IMG/VR virus record: IMGVR_UViG_3300031862_000550
Span: 1 to 27,979 of that record
Reading direction: 5' to 3' (one strand)
DNA length: 27,979 nucleotides
Origin: a virus
Positions 21,768-25,543 of this stretch are shown here, piece after piece. The notes beneath the pieces were generated by a model that had not been told where the DNA came from, ran no database searches, and saw nothing but the letters and a program-made list of their open reading frames with translations. The position numbers and the translations under genes were made by a program. Each line of letters opens with the position of its first letter. The stretch's first letter is position 1.

Positions 21768-22016
21768 TTATACTATTGTAAATAGACTATCCGCATCTAC
21801 CAATCTATCGCCTTTGAGACTTAGTCCATCAAGCCAGATTTCCTTTGGGTTAGTAAAAAATGAGCAGACAACCGGCTGCCAGCGCGTAAAATTTCTGTAT
21901 TCTTTACTAACCCAGGTGCGGAGAGATCTGCCGCCTTCGGTTTTAAAAAAAATAGCATAGCAGATCCTTCCAGACCGGCTGGATACTTCTTTAATCTTAA
22001 TGATTTTGGCTTTCAT
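21768..22016 (-). CDS. Small beta-rich protein, 82 aa, replication region
   Basis: MKAKIIKIKEVSSRSGRICY, then FFKTEGGRSLRTWVSKEYRN and WQPVVCSFFTN suggest a small beta barrel with basic and aromatic residues, as in OB-fold or SH3-like nucleic-acid binders. It starts on the stop of the previous gene. A single-stranded DNA or RNA binding role would fit the location but is only inferred. Confidence 0.6.
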   Translation of the reverse strand: MKAKIIKIKEVSSRSGRICYAIFFKTEGGRSLRTWVSKEYRNFTRWQPVVCSFFTNPKEIWLDGLSLKGDRLVDADSLFTIV

Positions 22017-22357
22017 TAGTCCGCTGGTTCTTTAACCGGTTTCAAATGAATAACCCACTTAGATTCTCCAAAAACTAACTGACGGACTTTCATAACTTCA
22101 AGATGAGCGCCCACCCAATGTTCAGTTAAAGGGCCGAATCTCTCCGCTATATTTTCACGGTTAGTCCGGTTTATCGTCATTTTTTTGATCTTACCCGTGG
22201 GGAGTTTCATCCCTATCTGTAAAACCATCTTTTCTTCTTCATCTTCCCGACGGAAATTCGTAGTAATTATTTCTCCTGGATCCATAATTTCCAGGATATC
22301 TCCGTCTTCTACATCACTTGCGTTAATAAATACGTTTAGGTCTCTTGTATCTGGCAT
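22016..22357 (-). CDS. Putative OB-fold replication accessory protein, 113 aa
   Basis: The product has VFINASDVEDGDILEIMDPG, LQIGMKLPTGKIKKMTINRT and GPLTEHWVGAHLEVMKVRQL, then SKWVIHLKPV. This follows the pattern of phage proteins reading 'FLKAEDL..G....L.LNKTN...L...FG.DT..W.GK.V.L....V.......I.V', which I regard as OB-fold-like single-strand-binding or replication accessory proteins. The ATG follows AGGAGGTGGAGACAC. Family name not known to me. Confidence 0.6.
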   Translation of the reverse strand: MPDTRDLNVFINASDVEDGDILEIMDPGEIITTNFRREDEEEKMVLQIGMKLPTGKIKKMTINRTNRENIAERFGPLTEHWVGAHLEVMKVRQLVFGESKWVIHLKPVKEPAD

Positions 22358-22457
22358 GTGTCTCCACCTCCTCTTTTATCTCTCGTTCTATATCTTCATC
22401 GGCGCAGAGATCTAAATATGCGTTTATTTGTTCTATCGTAGCATTTACAGGTAACAC
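22323..22457 (-). CDS. Small protein, 44 aa, GTG start
   Basis: GTG at 22455-22457 follows GGAGGTGAA; alternatively the in-frame ATG at 22472 starts five codons earlier and overlaps the previous stop by ATGA. The product MLPVNATIEQINAYLDLCAD ends in a basic tail and overlaps the next gene by 35 bases. Acidic helix followed by KRPKR; unknown. Confidence 0.5.
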   Translation of the reverse strand: MLPVNATIEQINAYLDLCADEDIEREIKEEVETHARYKRPKRIY

Positions 22458-22468
22458 TTCACCTCCTC

Positions 22469-22666
22469 TCATTTTTTAATCCTGATCTTTTTGGGGTATT
22501 TAGCTATATCGCTGCAAAAAGGACAAGGGGTATACATCCGGCCCCTTAAATATAATTTTCCTCTTCCACAATGAGGGCAGAGTTTTACTCTCGGGTAGTC
22601 TTCAGGGTTACGTTTTGTTGGCCGGTATCTCTTTAAAATATTCTTATCCGAGGTAACGATAGTCAT
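22469..22666 (-). CDS. Zinc-ribbon protein, 65 aa
   Basis: The start at 22666 (MTIVTSDKNILKRY) overlaps the stop of the membrane-protein gene before it by ATGA. A longer TTG reading would run inside that gene. Two CxxC pairs (LCPHCGRGKLYLRG and PCPFC) form a zinc ribbon, with a basic end (KKIRIKK). Such small ribbons are common in phage early operons and can bind nucleic acid. Confidence 0.7.
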   Translation of the reverse strand: MTIVTSDKNILKRYRPTKRNPEDYPRVKLCPHCGRGKLYLRGRMYTPCPFCSDIAKYPKKIRIKK

Positions 22667-22812
22667 TTTATTATTAATACACACATTATCAAAATTGCCA
22701 CTGTGCCTATCAAGCAACCTGCAACGATTAAACCATTTATTGCATGTTCGTCGTAACGATCCTTGTAGTATTTCTCAAGCGCGTTATAAACTTCCGGTGC
22801 TTTCGGCATCAT
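22663..22812 (-). CDS. Small single-pass membrane protein, 49 aa
   Basis: ATG at 22810-22812 is placed five bases behind AAGGAGG. The product MMPKAPEVYNALEKYYKDRY has one C-terminal membrane helix (NGLIVAGCLIGTVAILIMCV) and ends LIIK. It is the first full gene of the early/replication operon, right behind a terminator. Small early membrane proteins can protect against superinfection, but no evidence for that is visible. Confidence 0.65.
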   Translation of the reverse strand: MMPKAPEVYNALEKYYKDRYDEHAINGLIVAGCLIGTVAILIMCVLIIK

Positions 22813-22824
22813 AAAGACCTCCTT

Positions 22825-22902
22825 AAATAAAAAGGCCGCTGCTTGGCTACTTTGACCCCCGCAACCCTTTCGGGCAGCAATTGCATTTCACCAGAGCAGC
22901 GG
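22825..22902 (-). terminator. Attenuator-like terminator overlapping ORF36
   Basis: On the minus strand CCGCTGCTcTGG pairs with CCAAGCAGCGG (11 bp, one bulged C) and is followed by CCTTTTTATTT. The loop is about 41 bases long and holds an inner hairpin with a GAAA loop (CCCGAAAGGG). The 5' arm is coding sequence of ORF36 and the TAG stop touches the 3' arm, so a translating ribosome would disturb the hairpin. I also considered a riboswitch; no class fits. Confidence 0.6.
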
Positions 22903-22957
22903 ATTTTGATTTTTGGGTTAATAAAAAATTGCTTTTTACTGCGGGGGATTTACTCAT
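22847..22957 (-). CDS. ORF36: small Cys-containing peptide or leader peptide
   Basis: ATG at 22955-22957 follows AAAGGATAAAAATT. The 36-codon frame reads MSKSPAVKSNFLLTQKSKSA and ends KCNCCPKGLRGSK, basic with a C-x-C-C. It lies between two terminators, 28 bases after the first and ending at the arm of the second. It could be a metal- or RNA-binding micro-protein or a leader peptide controlling attenuation. Coding evidence is limited to SD and position. Confidence 0.45.
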   Translation of the reverse strand: MSKSPAVKSNFLLTQKSKSAALVKCNCCPKGLRGSK

Positions 22958-22984
22958 AATTTTTATCCTTTCAATATCATCATC

Positions 22985-23021
22985 GTAAATAAAAAAACCG
23001 ATTGGATTTCTCCAGTCGGTT
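22985..23021 (-). terminator. Rho-independent terminator in the early leader
   Basis: AACCGACTGGA pairs with TCCAATCGGTT (11 bp with one G-T), loop GAAA, followed by TTTTTTTATTT on the minus strand. It lies about 155 bases after a promoter with no gene between, so transcripts end here unless antiterminated. Confidence 0.9.
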
Positions 23022-23065
23022 AATATTATTTAAGTAAAAACGATTAGTTAGTTACTTATCGTCGA

Positions 23066-23123
23066 GGTTTACCTACCTTATATCTTATGTTAACTTGATG
23101 GCAGGATATATGGCAGGTTAACC
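23066..23123 (-). other. Long RNA hairpin in the leader
   Basis: On the minus strand the arm GGTTAACCTGCCATATATC (23123-23105) pairs with GATATAAGGTAGGTAAACC (23084-23066): 16 Watson-Crick pairs, one G-U and two A-A mismatches, with a 20-base loop. The 8-bp direct repeat ATGGCAGG (23098-23105 and 23110-23117, plus strand) and two GTTAAC palindromes lie within it. Confidence 0.65.
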
Positions 23124-23145
23124 AACTGGACTGAAAAGAATTACA

Positions 23146-23176
23146 TAAATTGTCAAAGAGTAACTTTAAAGAGCAA
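23146..23176 (-). promoter_or_regulatory. Two boxA-like antitermination sequences
   Basis: The minus strand reads TTGCTCTTTAAAG at 23176-23164 and TTACTCTTTGACAATTTA at 23163-23146. The first contains TGCTCTTTAA, the rRNA-operon boxA core; the second agrees with the E. coli rrn stretch CTCTTTAACAATTTAT in all but one base of its first 15 positions. BoxA binds NusB/NusE and lets polymerase pass terminators. Confidence 0.6.
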
Positions 23177-23181
23177 TTCTT

Positions 23182-23210
23182 ACTATAAATCTAAATTTTA
23201 ACTTTGTCAA
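23182..23210 (-). promoter_or_regulatory. Sigma-70 promoter of the early leader
   Basis: TTGACA at 23210-23205, a 17-bp spacer and TATAGT at 23187-23182 on the minus strand. Transcription should start near 23175. It begins 12 bases after the regulator gene stop, and its product faces a terminator 150 bases on. Confidence 0.8.
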
Positions 23211-23221
23211 CACTTTTCTTT

Positions 23222-23635
23222 CTATGTCTGCATTTCCACATGGTAATCTTTCTTGCGCATCTCAGCATTGGAAGAAAATCTTGAATAAGGCACCCTACCT
23301 TCGTATTTCTCCTGATTCCAAAGAGGATGATTCGGATCTACCGGCTCGCCACTATCTATAATCTCATAATGCACCCACCAACTGCCGCGTAGATTTCCTA
23401 GAAGATAAGCCAGGCGTAAGATTACATTGTGGCTGACGGAGACCCGGCGTTTAGACATCATAGAGACATAGGCCCTGGTGATACCTAAAGCCGCAGCCAT
23501 TTCTCCATCTGTGCGCCAACCCTTTATATGCTTGATTCTCGCCACCTCCCATTTTTTAAATACCAATTTTAAATTGGGCGCAGGATTAGGTAACATAGAT
23601 TTACTTTTGCGGAAAATACCATTTAACTTAAACAT
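23222..23635 (-). CDS. HTH transcriptional regulator (phage repressor-like)
   Basis: The start at 23635 (MFKLNGIFRKSKSM) has GAGG nine bases upstream; a TTG five codons earlier is less likely. The 137-residue product has a helix-turn-helix at about 45-70: GWRTDGEMAAALGITRAYVS followed by MMSKRRVSVSHNVI, the XRE-type pattern where ALGITRAYVSM is the turn and recognition helix. The C-terminal 60 residues (WWVHYEIIDSGEPVDP...) are unlike CI-type protease domains. It is cotranscribed with a zinc-finger gene from a promoter that carries repeated operator-like sites, which suggests autoregulation. Confidence 0.7.
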   Translation of the reverse strand: MFKLNGIFRKSKSMLPNPAPNLKLVFKKWEVARIKHIKGWRTDGEMAAALGITRAYVSMMSKRRVSVSHNVILRLAYLLGNLRGSWWVHYEIIDSGEPVDPNHPLWNQEKYEGRVPYSRFSSNAEMRKKDYHVEMQT

Positions 23636-23669
23636 AGGGTTTATCCTCAACCTTTCTACCCCCTATTTT

Positions 23670-23819
23670 TTACTGACCCTTTAAATGCTCCCGTATATAT
23701 TCAAAATAACATTTTCTATTACAGAATTTTTTACGTTTCCCCTGATAACTTGGAGGAAGATAAATCGGTTTACTGCAGTTAAGACACATTTCATACTTGC
23801 CTGTTTTTTTGCGTCCCAT
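23670..23819 (-). CDS. Small zinc-finger protein, 49 aa
   Basis: ATG at 23817-23819 follows GAAAGGTATTT. The product MGRKKTGKYEMCLNCSKPIY has CxxC at 12-15 and CNRKC at 33-37, spaced as in phage zinc fingers of the 'C..C........kkFC...C' type, with a basic surface (RKKT, QGKRKKF). It is first in the regulator operon. It probably binds DNA or RNA; no finer assignment. Confidence 0.7.
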   Translation of the reverse strand: MGRKKTGKYEMCLNCSKPIYLPPSYQGKRKKFCNRKCYFEYIREHLKGQ

Positions 23820-23826
23820 AAATACC

Positions 23827-23868
23827 TTTCATTGATTGCAAACTATATAACATATTTTTCAATGATTG
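23827..23868. promoter_or_regulatory. Paired operator-like repeats TTTCAwTGATTG
   Basis: The plus strand has TTTCATTGATTG at 23827-23838 and TTTCAATGATTG at 23857-23868. The 12-mers differ only at the central base, share the TCAnTGA dyad and are exactly 30 bp apart, about three helical turns. One covers the expected start point, the other the -35/spacer edge, so a bound repressor dimer pair would shut the promoter. Confidence 0.65.
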
Positions 23869-23872
23869 TCAA
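23844..23872 (-). promoter_or_regulatory. Sigma-70 promoter of the zinc-finger/regulator operon
   Basis: TTGACA at 23872-23867, a 17-bp spacer and TATATA at 23849-23844 on the minus strand; start expected near 23837, giving a short leader before the ATG at 23819. Confidence 0.8.
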
Positions 23873-23882
23873 GAAAAAACTT

Positions 23883-24017
23883 CTACCGAGTAAGCGCTTT
23901 CAATAACTTCCTCAACGCTTTCGACGATAAATGGACTTTTGAAAGACCGCATTCATTAAGAAAAAATCTTAAATTTATCAGTTGTTTAGTTTCTTTTATG
24001 AGTTTTTTGGTAAGCAT
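23883..24017 (-). CDS. Small strongly basic peptide, 44 aa
   Basis: ATG at 24015-24017 is preceded by AGGAGGTGGTGAG. The product MLTKKLIKETKQLINLRFFL continues to SSKALRKLLKALTR, with high Lys/Arg and a helical pattern. Size and charge resemble N-like RNA-binding antiterminators, but sequence gives no family proof. It lies 11 bases upstream of the regulator promoter. About 70 bases without a gene separate it from the membrane protein upstream. Confidence 0.5.
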   Translation of the reverse strand: MLTKKLIKETKQLINLRFFLNECGLSKVHLSSKALRKLLKALTR

Positions 24018-24086
24018 CTCACCACCTCCTACTATAATAGACGTAAGAGATGGCAAAATCTAACAGGATTTTTTGGTAGGATTTAT

Positions 24087-24551
24087 TTATCTTAGAAGTA
24101 ACGGAACGGTTCCCACAATACTTGCTCCACGCAGACTTTCTTCTAACCAATCCTTACTTATAAAATGGCTCACTACAGCCACAAGAGCAGCATTTAAACC
24201 GCACCGGATCCCGAATCCCAACCAATGGCCAGAAGCCCAGGCGTAGAAGATCGCGGAGAAAGCTGTAAAGAAACCATGCAGACCGTAATGATACCATTTA
24301 TAATCTTTTGGCTTAGGTAGGAAATAACGGTAAGTAGTCAAAGCGGCAAAAAGTAACCCAAACGAAGGGATAAGGGATAATGCCTGCCAGAGGCCTTTTA
24401 TACCTCCTAAAAGCCATAATAAGGCACAAAAACAGGCACTTACGCCGATATCCCTAAATTTGGTATTCCAGCCGGCCCTGCCTCCCAGCCGGTATAAAAC
24501 TGCTCCTATTGCAGAGAGAATAGCTAGAATCCCTAACTTTTTAACCTTCAT
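24087..24551 (-). CDS. Phage membrane protein, 154 aa
   Basis: The product has four to five hydrophobic segments (LGILAILSAIGAVLYRLGG, SACFCALLWLLGG, ALSLIPSFGLLFAALT, and two near the end). The motif GGRAGWNTKFRDIG resembles a conserved signature 'GG.GWNTK.RD.G' of membrane proteins found in phages, whose function is not known to me. A role in lysis or superinfection exclusion is possible. ATG at 24551; SD is weak (TTATCA). Confidence 0.65.
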   Translation of the reverse strand: MKVKKLGILAILSAIGAVLYRLGGRAGWNTKFRDIGVSACFCALLWLLGGIKGLWQALSLIPSFGLLFAALTTYRYFLPKPKDYKWYHYGLHGFFTAFSAIFYAWASGHWLGFGIRCGLNAALVAVVSHFISKDWLEESLRGASIVGTVPLLLR

Positions 24552-24572
24552 TGATAATGATTACTATTCTTA

Positions 24573-24719
24573 CTATTTAAAACTTATCTTTATTCCCTTA
24601 TACTCAATCCCATCCGGAGTGCGGAATTTCCCGAATCGTATCTTTAATAATATCCTAACCCATAACGGGAGTTCACCCGTTTTTAGGTAATGGAGGGTTA
24701 TTTTTAAGATAACCCTCAT
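24573..24719 (-). CDS. Small basic protein, 48 aa
   Basis: The frame from ATG at 24717-24719 reads MRVILKITLHYLKTGELPLW and ends TPDGIEYKGIKISFK, a coherent amphipathic pattern. No SD is visible; it begins 11 bases behind the holin-like gene. The region also contains an 8-bp inverted repeat GAGGGTTA/TAACCCTC (24694-24717) without a U-tract that overlaps its start and could hide or regulate it. Confidence 0.45.
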   Translation of the reverse strand: MRVILKITLHYLKTGELPLWVRILLKIRFGKFRTPDGIEYKGIKISFK

Positions 24720-24730
24720 TGACCAGGGGA

Positions 24731-24928
24731 CTACTTTTTTGGGTCGCTTCTATGCTTTAGCCAATTGGCTAAACTTACTAAAGCGCCTGCGATTAAACTC
24801 CCTATAGTTACCTCAGCGATATTTTTAGGAATAAATTGAGTAACCATAGAAGGATTGGCCGCTATATATGCCACTATAAAAGTAGCTATACCTAACAACC
24901 CTTTGATACCTACTTTAGACCAACTCAT
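24731..24928 (-). CDS. Putative holin-like protein, 65 aa
   Basis: The product MSWSKVGIKGLLGIATFIVA has a first membrane helix (GLLGIATFIVAYIAA) and a second (EVTIGSLIAGALVSLANWL), with a charged end LKHRSDPKK. Size, two helices and the NWLKHR end fit small holins or related phage membrane proteins. No endolysin was found in this window, so lysis function is only inferred. Confidence 0.55.
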   Translation of the reverse strand: MSWSKVGIKGLLGIATFIVAYIAANPSMVTQFIPKNIAEVTIGSLIAGALVSLANWLKHRSDPKK

Positions 24929-25131
24929 ACGCCCTCCTTTTTTAAACCGTTCCTTTTCTGGATATCCTCATATAAAGCATCAAAAGTCCTCAGTAATCCT
25001 CCCACTATCGTAAGAACCCTCAACTGACTGATTTTAGGTTTATGGACCTCATCTGAAAGGGACCTTAACTTGCCGGCAACATTAGCTAAATCATGAAGGA
25101 TATTGCTGTTTACTAGAACTTTCTCTTCCAT
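24925..25131 (-). CDS. Small helical protein, 68 aa, unknown
   Basis: MEEKVLVNSNILHDLANVAG, KLRSLSDEVHKPKIS and LRTFDALYEDIQKRNG suggest a small all-helical protein without Cys or membrane helix. Overlap of four bases with the holin-like gene indicates coupling. It lacks a visible SD and its ATG is seven bases from the -35 of a divergent plus-strand promoter. No family recognised. Confidence 0.55.
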   Translation of the reverse strand: MEEKVLVNSNILHDLANVAGKLRSLSDEVHKPKISQLRVLTIVGGLLRTFDALYEDIQKRNGLKKEGV

Positions 25132-25137
25132 TTTTAC

Positions 25138-25166
25138 TTGACAAGGATAGAATCCTGGGTTATGCT
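25138..25166 (+). promoter_or_regulatory. Plus-strand promoter with a dyad in its spacer
   Basis: TTGACA (25138-25143), 17-bp spacer, TATGCT (25161-25166). The spacer contains the dyad AGGATagaATCCT at 25144-25156, a likely operator. The start point should be near 25173, four bases before an ATG. Confidence 0.65.
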
Positions 25167-25176
25167 TAATGGTGCG

Positions 25177-25362
25177 ATGAAGACCAAAAAAATTCGAGAG
25201 ATTATTTCAACTTTAATTCTTCTTGGCATCTTTGTTTGGATAATTATTTATAATTTCAACCGCCTTTTCAATCCCCCCAAACTCCCTAGAGGCCTTCAGA
25301 AATACTACGAGGCTTTTCCTCCTCCTCCTGAAGAAAGTATAAACTTAGGGCGATATAATTAA
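25177..25362 (+). CDS. Lone plus-strand membrane protein (moron candidate), 61 aa
   Basis: ATG at 25177 lies about four bases from the predicted transcription start, so the mRNA would be nearly leaderless; an earlier ATG (25162) lies in the -10 box. The product MKTKKIREIISTLILLGIFV has one membrane helix up to about residue 25 and a proline-rich outer tail (AFPPPPEESINLGRYN). It is against the direction of all other genes and has its own promoter, as expected of a prophage-expressed moron. Its stop is one base from the stop of the opposite gene, with which it shares the helix pattern. Confidence 0.6.
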   Translation: MKTKKIREIISTLILLGIFVWIIIYNFNRLFNPPKLPRGLQKYYEAFPPPPEESINLGRYN

Positions 25363-25363
25363 C

Positions 25364-25543
25364 TTAGTGGTAATATCCTTCCTCAATAAAAGGATTGTTT
25401 CTCCCTTTAGCCGGAGTAACTAACCAAATCACACGAACCAAAATCGCACCAACAAATACCCCAATAAGCAATAAAGTAGAGATAACTAACTTTATATCTT
25501 TAATCGTATCCGGCTTGAGCCAATTCCTTTTGTATCCTGACAT
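25364..25543 (-). CDS. Small single-pass membrane protein, 59 aa
   Basis: ATG at 25541-25543 follows AGGAGATAA inside the end of the large polyvalent gene (44-base overlap). The product MSGYKRNWLKPDTIKDIKLV has one membrane helix (ISTLLLIGVFVGAILVRVIW) and a soluble tail (PAKGRNNPFIEEGYYH). The helix resembles that of the convergent plus-strand gene (ISTL-L-G-FV). No family recognised. Confidence 0.6.
   Translation of the reverse strand: MSGYKRNWLKPDTIKDIKLVISTLLLIGVFVGAILVRVIWLVTPAKGRNNPFIEEGYYH

Larger units (their letters stand above)
22985..23175 (-). ncRNA. Untranslated leader RNA or small RNA ending at the terminator
   Basis: A transcript from the promoter at 23182-23210 should begin near 23175. 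It carries no ORF with an SD, but two boxA sequences, an 18- to 19-pair hairpin (23066-23123) and the terminator (22985-23021). It may be a standalone small RNA of about 190 nt or the antitermination leader of the replication operon. The gap 22958-23221 holds only these elements. Confidence 0.55.

Noticed and set aside
22836-22902. Possible riboswitch (c-di-GMP-like GAAA hairpin) or tRNA-like fold
   Set aside because: An outer 11-bp stem and an inner GAAA hairpin are present, but the conserved core bases of known classes are missing and neither a T-loop nor an anticodon arm forms. The overlap with ORF36 and the U-tract fit an attenuator better.
23146-23160. Second TTGACA as a promoter -35
   Set aside because: No -10 at 16-18 bp. 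The sequence belongs to the boxA-like CTCTTTGACAATTTA.
23866-24063. Plus-strand ORF across the regulator promoter
   Set aside because: No SD, runs antisense to the well-supported 44-aa gene and through the operator region.
24660-24717. Terminator hairpins between the membrane protein and holin-like genes
   Set aside because: AACGGG/CCCGTT and GAGGGTTA/TAACCCTC pair well but neither has a proper minus-strand U-tract, and a plausible 48-aa frame runs through both.
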